DNA from: Larkinella soli
GTDB lineage: Bacteria > Bacteroidota > Bacteroidia > Cytophagales > Spirosomataceae
Direction of reading: 5' to 3'
Assembly: GCF_003703975.1 (NCBI RefSeq)
Contig: NZ_QTJY01000008.1
Span: 186,001 to 250,000 of the forward strand
DNA length: 64,000 bases
Shown piece by piece: positions 49,447-56,521 of the stretch. Position 1 is the first letter of the stretch. Every line of letters begins with the position of its first letter. The translations under genes and the position numbers were made by a program. The notes beneath the pieces are model-generated. The model did no database searches, was not told the DNA's origin, and saw nothing but the letters and a program-made list of their open reading frames with translations.

Positions 49447-50028
49447 ATGGGATCTGAAACTTCCTGGACACCCTCTCCGGAGGAAAACCTTCCTGGCATC
49501 ACCGACCAGAATCGCATCAATGAATTGGAAGCCCAGGGAATGGCAACCGCTGAACTATTTATTCTTCAGCTGGAATTTGAAACCGAAATCTCAACAGGGC
49601 TGATTCTGGAAATTCATAAAACCGCCTTTGGCAAACTATATGACTGGGCGGGCAAATGGCGTACCACAGAAGTCATTGTCGGACAATTTACTCCTCCTGC
49701 ACCACATCTTGTTCTCCAACTCATGTATCAATTTGTGGATACCTTAAATTTCAAGTTATCCATTGCTGAAAACAGGCGGGATCACCTGGAGTGTCTCTTC
49801 TATTGCCACTATGAATTCATTAGAATACATCCTTTCAATAACGGAAATGGCCGAACCGGGAGAATGCTGATGAATTTGGTGGCTTTAAAGTTAGGCTATC
49901 AGTTTTTGAAATAATACCACCGGGAAGGCGACGCCAGAAAAATTTATATCGATGCCATGAAGGAGGCCGACCTGGGGAACGTTGCGCCTTTACTAAATTT
50001 AATCGACAATGAAATGGCCGCCTTTTGA
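49447..50028 (+). pseudogene. Fic-domain protein, interrupted by an in-frame stop
   Basis: Fic proteins transfer AMP or other groups to target proteins. Here 155 residues are followed by TAA at 49912-49914. The same frame then continues for 37 more residues (YHREGDARKIYIDAMKEADL and onward) to TGA at 50026, matching the usual Fic C-terminal helices. The active-site motif is HPFNNGNGRTGR (His128), with Asn132 where most Fic enzymes have Asp or Glu. That substitution also occurs in some Fic-like mobile proteins. The gene is AT-richer than its neighbours. The truncated 155-residue form may still fold, so activity cannot be excluded. Confidence 0.75.
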
Positions 50029-50184
50029 GGTCTTCTCTTTCATTACTTCTGCCACAATCCTCTCCACTTTTGCCCTGGCAACCTCCTGATTCTCCAAAGC
50101 CATTGTAGAAAAAACAGTATCTGTCAACATCCTCGTCAGGTAGGCCCGCTCACGAAGGAGAGGATATTTTTCATAAAATTTCAT
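49999..50184 (-). CDS. Small Fic-antitoxin-like protein, convergent with fic
   Basis: A 61-residue helical protein. Residues 27-32 (TMALEN) match the [S/T]xxxE[G/N] inhibitory motif of Fic antitoxins, whose Glu blocks ATP in the Fic pocket. The helix after it (VERIVAEVMKEK) also resembles class I antitoxins such as VbhA. Known class I antitoxins lie just upstream of fic on the same strand; here the gene faces fic and overlaps its read-through tail by 30 bp. It has its own AGGA ribosome site and -7 element. It could instead be an unrelated small protein. Confidence 0.45.
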   Translation of the reverse strand: MKFYEKYPLLRERAYLTRMLTDTVFSTMALENQEVARAKVERIVAEVMKEKTSKGGHFIVD

Positions 50185-50191
50185 ATTCCTG

Positions 50192-50199
50192 CAAAAATA
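50192..50199 (-). promoter_or_regulatory. -7 element of the antitoxin-like gene
   Basis: On the minus strand TATTTTTG (TAnnTTTG) ends 7 bp before the ATG at 50184, with AGGA between. It supports independent expression of the 61-residue ORF. Confidence 0.4.
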
Positions 50200-50311
50200 G
50201 AGGCAATAAGTTAATAACTAACCATTAACACCAGCCTTTTTATTTTGTTTAATCCGTATAACTCCCGGTCGATCAAAATGTTATAGTCTTTGAAACCTTC
50301 AACCGCATTGT

Positions 50312-50776
50312 ATGAAACCTGTGGTATCTTACCTGAGCCGTGTCCTCGTAATAGCCATCCTTTCTTCGTGTCAGTCGGCTAAAAACAGCAGTCCCGCAGA
50401 CGGCACCGGAGCGGCCGGAACGGCGGAAGGCATCACCGAAAAGTACTGGAAACTGACCGAACTGAGAGGAAAAGCCGTTCCGGTTTTTGAAGGGCCGGGC
50501 CGGGAGCCGCACTTCATCCTTAAAAACCAGGACAACCGGCTGTCGGGCAGCGGAGGCTGCAACCGGCTGATGGGCGGCTACGAATTGCAGCCCAACAACC
50601 GCATCCGGTTTACGAAGGTAGCCTCCACCCGCATGGCCTGCCCCGACATGACCGTCGAGCAGGAATTTATGCAGGTGCTGAACACCGCCGACAGCTACGT
50701 TCAGAAAGGCGATACGCTGATCCTGAACCGCGCCCGCATCGCCCCGCTGGCCCGCTTCGTGGCGGTTTATTTCTAA
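50312..50776 (+). CDS. META-domain lipoprotein (HslJ-like)
   Basis: A 154-residue lipoprotein with lipobox LSSC (Cys20) and a low-complexity linker. A META domain (~40-150) has YWKLTELRGKAV, GSGGCNRLMGGYE and a C-terminal strand pair. META/HslJ proteins are small beta-proteins linked to stress resistance and antibiotic tolerance, with unclear mechanism. It is convergent with the toxin-antitoxin locus; a 77-bp remnant of the rhaM 3' end lies 10 bp after its stop. Confidence 0.8.
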   Translation: MKPVVSYLSRVLVIAILSSCQSAKNSSPADGTGAAGTAEGITEKYWKLTELRGKAVPVFEGPGREPHFILKNQDNRLSGSGGCNRLMGGYELQPNNRIRFTKVASTRMACPDMTVEQEFMQVLNTADSYVQKGDTLILNRARIAPLARFVAVYF

Positions 50777-50786
50777 AGCCGCTCAG

Positions 50787-50863
50787 TCCATATGAAATAC
50801 CGGCTCAAGGGCCGTCACCAGGGGCGAATGGTCCGGGTGGGTGTCCATCAGGTCGGCCATGTA
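50787..50863 (-). repeat. Orphan copy of the rhaM 3' end (77-bp direct repeat, left)
   Basis: It is identical to 51576-51652 except for one base. It encodes the last ~25 codons of rhamnose mutarotase and keeps a stop codon (TGA) directly after. With the right copy it flanks the PIN toxin-antitoxin pair. Confidence 0.92.
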
Positions 50864-50873
50864 GAAATCTGCG

Positions 50874-51302
50874 TTATTTTAGCCGAAAACGCCGATAGAA
50901 CTCCTTCATGGTCAAAATGATTGTAGAACCAAAGCCCTGAAGTTCACAAACATCCGGGTCGCCTGAGATCAGATAATGAGCCCGGCAATCCTGAGAAAGT
51001 GCCAGAAGATAATCATCTTTCGGATCACGACAGACCTCCACTTTCGACCAGGGAACAAACCGGATTATTTTGATTTCCAGCCAGTTCAGAAATCGTTCAG
51101 CCTGATGGATACTCACATACCGACGCATTTTCGGCCGGTTGATGACCATCTGGTATTCACTGATCAATTCGGGCGACATAACCACCCGGAATCGTTCGTC
51201 GGTCAGAATTCGAAACAGGGTGCGACGGGAGCGTTCATTGATGGTAGCACTGATATACCAATTGACATCAATCACTACCAGATAGTTACGCCTGACCGGC
51301 AC
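50874..51302 (-). CDS. PIN-domain toxin (COG1569 type)
   Basis: A 142-residue PIN-domain ribonuclease toxin. The acidic metal-binding residues are Asp12 (VVIDVN), Glu45 (SPELISEY), Asp93 and Asp97 (CRDPKDDYLLAL) and Asp115 (SGDPDV). The family cleaves RNA and is held inactive by a co-expressed antitoxin. It starts with GTG at 51302, overlapping the antitoxin gene by 17 bp, which implies translational coupling. The pair sits inside a 77-bp direct repeat of the rhaM tail and is AT-richer than the flanking operon, consistent with recent acquisition. Confidence 0.88.
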   Translation of the reverse strand: MPVRRNYLVVIDVNWYISATINERSRRTLFRILTDERFRVVMSPELISEYQMVINRPKMRRYVSIHQAERFLNWLEIKIIRFVPWSKVEVCRDPKDDYLLALSQDCRAHYLISGDPDVCELQGFGSTIILTMKEFYRRFRLK

Positions 51303-51486
51303 GACGTGCGGCTTTCACTTCCGAAATAATTTCCTGCATCGATATTTCTACGTTGGGCAGATCACGATTGAGTTGTTCGAACTCCGTTTCCCAATCCGTA
51401 CGGTTCAATTCCCGTAAAACTGCCCTCCGGTCGTCGGAAGACAACTGACGAAACTGGCTGATGATTTTTTGCGCACCTGCTGTCAT
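51286..51486 (-). CDS. Antitoxin of the PIN toxin
   Basis: A 66-residue helical protein (MTAGAQKIISQFRQLSSDD and onward) ending in a charged tail (SEVKAARRAGQA) that overlaps the toxin gene. An upstream ATG at 51522 would put the -7 element inside the coding sequence, so the ATG at 51486 is preferred. No AbrB or ribbon-helix-helix motif is obvious; it resembles the small helical antitoxins next to COG1569 toxins. Role inferred from overlap and position. Confidence 0.75.
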   Translation of the reverse strand: MTAGAQKIISQFRQLSSDDRRAVLRELNRTDWETEFEQLNRDLPNVEISMQEIISEVKAARRAGQA

Positions 51487-51508
51487 AGGATCACCATCAT
51501 TTGATGTA

Positions 51509-51516
51509 CAAAAGTA
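51509..51516 (-). promoter_or_regulatory. -7 element of the toxin-antitoxin operon
   Basis: On the minus strand TACTTTTG (TAnnTTTG) lies 22 bp before the ATG at 51486. An 8-bp inverted repeat ATCATTCT/AGAATGAT (51525-51532, 51553-51560) just upstream could be an autoregulatory operator. Confidence 0.5.
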
Positions 51517-51571
51517 ACGCATTTATCATTCTCCGACATGATCCGAGGGAGTAGAATGATCACGGGTTCTT

Positions 51572-51886
51572 CTACTCCATATGAAACACCGGCTCAAGGG
51601 CCGTCACCAGGGGCGAATGGTCCGGGTGGGTGTCCATCAGGTCGGCCATGTAAGCCCACCATTTTTGCATGACCGGCAGGCCGGGGAGCGCGTCGGCCGT
51701 ATGGCCGTCGACCCGTTTCTGCACCGCGAACAGGGTGCCGCTCGCCCGGTCGAGGTAAATAGAGTAATCCCGGATGCCGGCTTCGGTCAGCGCGGCCGCC
51801 AGTTCGGGCCAGATCTCGTCGTGCCGGCGTTTGTACTCGGCTTCGACACCGGGCTTCAGCTTCATCGTAAAGGCGATTTCCTGCAT
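51572..51886 (-). CDS. rhaM: L-rhamnose mutarotase
   Basis: A 104-residue protein of the RhaM family (MKLKPGVEAEYKRRHDEIWPEL, YSIYLDRASGTLFAV, MQKWWAYMADLMDTHPD). It interconverts alpha and beta anomers of L-rhamnose, feeding the isomerase. It starts 28 bp after the GH106 gene and is the last gene of the MFS-GH39-GH106-rhaM operon. Its last 25 codons form the right copy of the 77-bp direct repeat; the stop is TAG, whereas the orphan copy ends in TGA. Confidence 0.93.
   Translation of the reverse strand: MQEIAFTMKLKPGVEAEYKRRHDEIWPELAAALTEAGIRDYSIYLDRASGTLFAVQKRVDGHTADALPGLPVMQKWWAYMADLMDTHPDHSPLVTALEPVFHME
51576..51652 (-). repeat. Right copy of the 77-bp rhaM-tail direct repeat
   Basis: It is the functional 3' end of rhaM. 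It differs from 50787-50863 at one base. The repeat unit plus the enclosed PIN module is 789 bp. Confidence 0.92.
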
Positions 51887-51914
51887 GGTCTGAGTGTCTT
51901 CGATGGGTTGAACG

Positions 51915-54767
51915 TTACTGGCTAAGCCCCGAAACCGGCGTCAGCGTCACCGGCCCCAGCAGACCCGATTCGCGCGGCACCCACTTTTCGGCCGTGAAGT
52001 TGCCGTCCGGCCCCCGGTTCTCCCGAAGCCGGGCCGACATGTTGATGTTGTAGAAAATCCTCCAGGGCTGGTGGTTCCGGTCCATGTCGGCGATGCGGTT
52101 CGCCATGCCGTTGGAGACGCTGACGGTCAGGGTGTTGGTGGTTGTCAAAAAATTGCCGGGAATCTTCATCTGAAACGTCGGACCGATGAGCGTACCAAGG
52201 TCTTTGCCGTTCAGCCGGACGCGGGCGCTTTCGGCCACCCGCCCGAGGTCGAGCAGCCAGTCGGCGGCCGGGCCGTCGGGTTTCGGGAAGGCGATCGTGT
52301 AGTCGGCGGTACCGGCAAACTTTTTGACCGCATCTCCCGCCCACCCGGTCCAGGAACCCAGTTGGGCGGTGCTGACGGGTGACGGCAGTTCCGGCCCGCC
52401 CGACACGAACCGGACCTCCCAGGGGCCTTTGAGTTCAAGTGCCGGACCGGCGGCTTTCCGGTAGGCGTAGGCCGTGCCGTGCACCGCCGGTGCGCCAGCC
52501 GCCTGGTCGTAGGTTTCCAGAAGGCAGGTTTCGCCGGGTGCCAGTTGCAGGTAGACTTCCGTTCCTGCGCCGGTGGTCCGGACCTGGGCCATCCCGGCGG
52601 TTTCCGTCATCGGGTTATAAAGCGCCACGGCCTTTGTCGGGGTCTGGATCGGCACCCAGCCGTCCACCGGTTTCGATGCCTGGTTGGCGATAAAATACAG
52701 CTTGCCCCGGTCGTGGCTCCGTCGCATCATCTGAAGACCGCCGTCGACGAGCGTCTCGCGCTTCACCCCGGCCGTACGCAGCAGCGGGTCCACGTCCGGG
52801 CCGACCCAGACGGCCCCTTTCCCGACGGCGGCTTTCCGGACGCCGTTCCCGGCGTCGGTAAATTTCAGGGCATCGACCAGTTTTCTGAAAGCTGCCTGCC
52901 GGTTTTCAAGATCGGCCAGCCCCGGAACGCTCTCGGGCAGGGTTCCGGCAAACACCACCGTGGCCCCGGCTCCGGCCAGCTTCATCAGTTGCTGCATCGT
53001 CGGAAGTGGGATAAACCGGGCGTCGGGCACCAGCACGGTTCGGTAGCCGACCCCGCCGGTTTGCAGACTGCCGTTTACGGCTTTCACGTTCAGAAGCTGT
53101 TTGTCGGAAATGAAATCGAAGCCGTAGCCTTTTTCCCAGAGGGTTTCGGCCTGGCCCTCCACCGGCATCCCCTTGAAACCGTGTTCGATGCCGTCGTAAT
53201 GCTGAAGCAGCACTTTACCGGGCCGGGTGAAGGAGTCGAAAATGGGCAGGTAGACCAGCACGTCGTTGTCGGGGCGGCCGGTTTGCAGGAACGACTGGCA
53301 GCGGGCCACATACTGGTTCAGCTTCCCGAAGTCCGTCCAGAACGTATTGTTCGGGTTGAAATGGACGGCGGCATAGAACAGCCAGCCCGGCCAGGCCGCC
53401 CCCTGCGGGGAGTAGTTGGTGCCGTGATAAAAGGTGTGATTGACCCCGCCGAGCAGAAAGCGGTCCATGTCCTTTTTGATGTCGGCCAGGGTGGAGAGGA
53501 AATGTTCGTTGTCCCAGGTCGCCGACTCCGAGGAAGCCAGCTTTTTGCCCGTAACATGAGCCGCCGAGGAAGCAAATTTGATCCGCAGGATTTCAGTACC
53601 CTCGATTTCGGGAATGTCCGTGACGGCGTAGAGGTCGAGGATGTTGGCTGGGGAGCCGTGGGCCTGGTTGCGGATGATCTTGCCCTTCGACTTCGCCCAC
53701 TCGCTCCAGGTGCGGGTATAGTTTTCCAGCAGCAGTTCGGAGATGGTTTCGCGGTAGTCGCTCAGCACCCGCCGGTTTTGGTCGTCGGCGGCTTTGCCGA
53801 ACAGAGCCGGAAGGTGGTTTTTCAGGTCGTACCCCTGCCGTTTTCGGAACTCGTCGAACAGGGCCGGGGTCCAGTTGCCCTCTCCCTGGGCATCGTCCAC
53901 CTCATAGGAATCGTTGAAAAAGGCCCGCAGCGACTGGATATTCCGCCCTTTGAAGGCCTCATCGAAGCGTTTCAGATAGTTAAGGGCAGCGGTTCGGGAG
54001 AAGTGGTCGATCACGTCCCCCTCCCCACCCGGTCCGGCCCGCTCGACCATCTTGCCGTGCCAGCCCTGAAATACCGCGTAGAGGGTCCAGTTACCGGCGG
54101 GGGCGGTCCAGTCCAGCCGCCCGTTCGCGTCCACCTGCTTCGTCAGATCGACGGCCGGCCCCTGCTGCGGATAGGCCATCAGCGTCTGTAAAGGCAGCGG
54201 CTTTTCGAACCGGACCTGATCGAAGGCATGAAGCTGAAGGTCAGGGTTTTTCGTGATCGGTTCGACCAGCTTACTAAGGTCGATCTTCTCCCCGACCGTC
54301 CGGACGATGGGCTGCTGCACATACGTAACCGTTTCCGAAAGCCGTTCCCCGCCCTTCAGGCTAAAGGTCTTGTAGGCTACATACTTACAGGCATCCTCCG
54401 ACCACACCCACGGCCCGCCGAACGGCCAGCCCGACGCCTGCGCCAGATCGACGCCCATGCCCAGCCGGCCGGCTTCCTTCAGGGTGTGGTCCAGCCGGTC
54501 CATCCAGGTCGGCGACAAAAACTCGATAAACTGATTCTCAGAACCTTTCACGCCGTAGATGGGCGTAATCTCCACCCCGCCCAGACCCGCCTTCCGGTAT
54601 TGTTCCAGCAGACTCGTCAGGTCTTTGGGGTCGACGGCGCTGCCCATCCACCACCAGCGCGTCCACGGCCGGGCCTGTTGGGTAATTTCCGGCCAGCGGG
54701 GCTGCGCATCGGCCATTCCGGTGACCATCAGGGTTACTAAAAGACCCGAAATCAGAATCCGTTTCAT
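51915..54767 (-). CDS. GH106-family alpha-L-rhamnosidase-like hydrolase (copy 3)
   Basis: A 950-residue exported protein with a signal peptide (MKRILISGLLVTLMVTGMADAQ). GH106-type signatures are RPWTRWWWMGSAVDP, VDLAQASGWPFGGP and FFNDSYEVDDAQG (Glu in the barrel). The C-terminal beta-sandwich has DWLLDLGRVAESARVRLNG. The ATG at 54767 starts the signal peptide; the frame above it to a GTG at 54815 is rejected. It lies between GH39 and rhaM in one operon, so release of rhamnose from a uronate-containing glycan is a reasonable inference. Confidence 0.87.
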   Translation of the reverse strand: MKRILISGLLVTLMVTGMADAQPRWPEITQQARPWTRWWWMGSAVDPKDLTSLLEQYRKAGLGGVEITPIYGVKGSENQFIEFLSPTWMDRLDHTLKEAGRLGMGVDLAQASGWPFGGPWVWSEDACKYVAYKTFSLKGGERLSETVTYVQQPIVRTVGEKIDLSKLVEPITKNPDLQLHAFDQVRFEKPLPLQTLMAYPQQGPAVDLTKQVDANGRLDWTAPAGNWTLYAVFQGWHGKMVERAGPGGEGDVIDHFSRTAALNYLKRFDEAFKGRNIQSLRAFFNDSYEVDDAQGEGNWTPALFDEFRKRQGYDLKNHLPALFGKAADDQNRRVLSDYRETISELLLENYTRTWSEWAKSKGKIIRNQAHGSPANILDLYAVTDIPEIEGTEILRIKFASSAAHVTGKKLASSESATWDNEHFLSTLADIKKDMDRFLLGGVNHTFYHGTNYSPQGAAWPGWLFYAAVHFNPNNTFWTDFGKLNQYVARCQSFLQTGRPDNDVLVYLPIFDSFTRPGKVLLQHYDGIEHGFKGMPVEGQAETLWEKGYGFDFISDKQLLNVKAVNGSLQTGGVGYRTVLVPDARFIPLPTMQQLMKLAGAGATVVFAGTLPESVPGLADLENRQAAFRKLVDALKFTDAGNGVRKAAVGKGAVWVGPDVDPLLRTAGVKRETLVDGGLQMMRRSHDRGKLYFIANQASKPVDGWVPIQTPTKAVALYNPMTETAGMAQVRTTGAGTEVYLQLAPGETCLLETYDQAAGAPAVHGTAYAYRKAAGPALELKGPWEVRFVSGGPELPSPVSTAQLGSWTGWAGDAVKKFAGTADYTIAFPKPDGPAADWLLDLGRVAESARVRLNGKDLGTLIGPTFQMKIPGNFLTTTNTLTVSVSNGMANRIADMDRNHQPWRIFYNINMSARLRENRGPDGNFTAEKWVPRESGLLGPVTLTPVSGLSQ

Positions 54768-54808
54768 AAAGCGGTAAGAATTAGTCGAATAGCGACGATG
54801 CGCCTGGC

Positions 54809-56518
54809 TCACCACGACAGCGTGAACAGCGAGATGCCCTGCCGCGGAAGGTTGGTTTTGAGCCGGACGGCGCCGTCGGCCACCCGAACCCGCTCCGGCT
54901 TTCCGATCATCGCCAGCTGCCCGGCCTTTTCCAGCTGGGTGATCTGCTCCGGCGTCGGGTTCTGCGGAGAACCCATTTTCAGCCAGAGCGTATAGGAATT
55001 GCTGTGTTCCTGATCGATGCGGTAATGGCGTACGTGAACGGTTTTGGCCGACAGGCCCCGGATGGTCAGGTCGACGGGCGAAGCCGGGGCGGGCCGGTTG
55101 TCGTCGTGGTAGTTCCAGACCATGACGGCAGCCGCATTCGACGCGGTATCGCGGGTGGCCAGGGCGTTGACGTCCGGCTCGGCCCGACGCACGCTCGAAT
55201 CACGGACGGTCAGGGCGTCGTAGGCGGTATTTCCGCTCACGGCCACCCGCTTCCCCCGCATCATGCCGTACATCCGGAAGACGTTCAGGACCGGTTTGTC
55301 GACGCCGTTGGTCGCCAGGTCGCGGAAGCCGTAAAACCAGGGCTGGTTTTCAAATTCGAACGACCACGACACCGCCCCTTTGAGGTTCACCCGGTGATAA
55401 TCGGCCAGTTCGTATTTCCGGGCGAAGGCCGCAGCCGTATAGCTTGAATATAGCGTGCCGTTGCGGTAGGCGTTCTCCGGGTTGGTTTTCATGCCGCAGG
55501 CCGCGCAGCCCTCCGGGTCCGACTCCCCGATGATGATCGGCAGCCGGGCGAACTCCGGGTAGGAGGCCACGATCTGAAAGCCGTTCGAAATGTCCCGCAG
55601 CTGGGTGCCGAGGTTCATCCGGACGTGCCCGTCCACGAGCCGGGGCGCCCCTTTGGCGTGGAAAGCGATGAAGTCGAGCGGGGAGCCGATCTTCCCGGTG
55701 ACGTAGTTTTTGCCACTGCGGCAATGCTCCAGAAAGGCCTTCAGAAATGCCTGGGAGCTTTTTCCGGTCGGCCCGGTCACGTGCGGACCTCCCACCTTCG
55801 CGGTCGGCAGGGCCCGGCGGACGGCGTCCATCGAGTAGTCGTACAGTTTCTGATATTCTTCGGGCGTGCCGCCCCAGTAGCCGCTGTTGGGCTCGTTCCA
55901 GAGTTCCCAGTACCAGCTTTCCACCTCCGCTTTTCCGTAGCGGTCGATGGAATGTCTGACCCACTGGTAAATCAGCTCGGCCCACTTTTCGTAGTCTTTG
56001 GGGGGATACCGCCAGCCGCCGAAAATTCCTTCGTACGACTGCCCCGGCTGCCAGCTGTGGCGGTAGGGCTGCGGTTTAATGGAGAGGGCTTCGGGCATGA
56101 ACCCGAGTTGCGCCAGCGGTTTCATTTTCCGTTCGATGTAGGTATCGAAAATACGGTCGATGATCGTCCAGTCGTAGACGGGCCGCCCCTGGGCATCTTC
56201 GGTGTAGACGTTGGTCGAGCCCCACTTCAGGGCGGCCGTTCCGTCGCCGGACGACAGCAGGCTGTGGGTGCGGACAAACACCGGAACCGGGCTGAGCGCG
56301 GCCAGTTCGGACAGCAGTTTTTTACCGTCCTTCATGTAGGTATAATTCGGCTCATCGTAGCCGAACCAGGCCCAGATCGGCTCCATCGGGCCTTTTTCCT
56401 TCGTTAAATCTACCTGAAGCGATACCGTCGGCGCGACGGTATTCTGGACCGCCTGCGCCCGGCCTTCCGGCCGAATGCACAGAAAGAGCAGTAGACAGAA
56501 AAATTGAAACCGCTTCAT
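54809..56518 (-). CDS. GH39-family glycoside hydrolase
   Basis: A 569-residue exported enzyme with a signal peptide ending near GRAQ. A GH39-type TIM barrel carries the acid/base Glu209 (ELWNEPNSGYW) and the nucleophile Glu332 (IIIGESDPEG). A C-terminal beta-domain follows. Known GH39 enzymes are beta-xylosidases and alpha-L-iduronidases, and other activities on plant glycans occur. It starts 3 bp after the stop of the MFS gene, so the two are translated from one message. Confidence 0.88.
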   Translation of the reverse strand: MKRFQFFCLLLFLCIRPEGRAQAVQNTVAPTVSLQVDLTKEKGPMEPIWAWFGYDEPNYTYMKDGKKLLSELAALSPVPVFVRTHSLLSSGDGTAALKWGSTNVYTEDAQGRPVYDWTIIDRIFDTYIERKMKPLAQLGFMPEALSIKPQPYRHSWQPGQSYEGIFGGWRYPPKDYEKWAELIYQWVRHSIDRYGKAEVESWYWELWNEPNSGYWGGTPEEYQKLYDYSMDAVRRALPTAKVGGPHVTGPTGKSSQAFLKAFLEHCRSGKNYVTGKIGSPLDFIAFHAKGAPRLVDGHVRMNLGTQLRDISNGFQIVASYPEFARLPIIIGESDPEGCAACGMKTNPENAYRNGTLYSSYTAAAFARKYELADYHRVNLKGAVSWSFEFENQPWFYGFRDLATNGVDKPVLNVFRMYGMMRGKRVAVSGNTAYDALTVRDSSVRRAEPDVNALATRDTASNAAAVMVWNYHDDNRPAPASPVDLTIRGLSAKTVHVRHYRIDQEHSNSYTLWLKMGSPQNPTPEQITQLEKAGQLAMIGKPERVRVADGAVRLKTNLPRQGISLFTLSW

Positions 56519-56521
56519 GGC

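Noticed and set aside
51523-51575. Integrase or attachment-site genes explaining the rhaM-tail duplication
   Set aside because: Only short inverted repeats are present in this stretch; there is no room for an integrase, so mobility of the cassette is left as a hypothesis.
52479-54191. 570-residue plus-strand open frame
   Set aside because: Antisense shadow of GH106 copy 3 with no domain or signal peptide.
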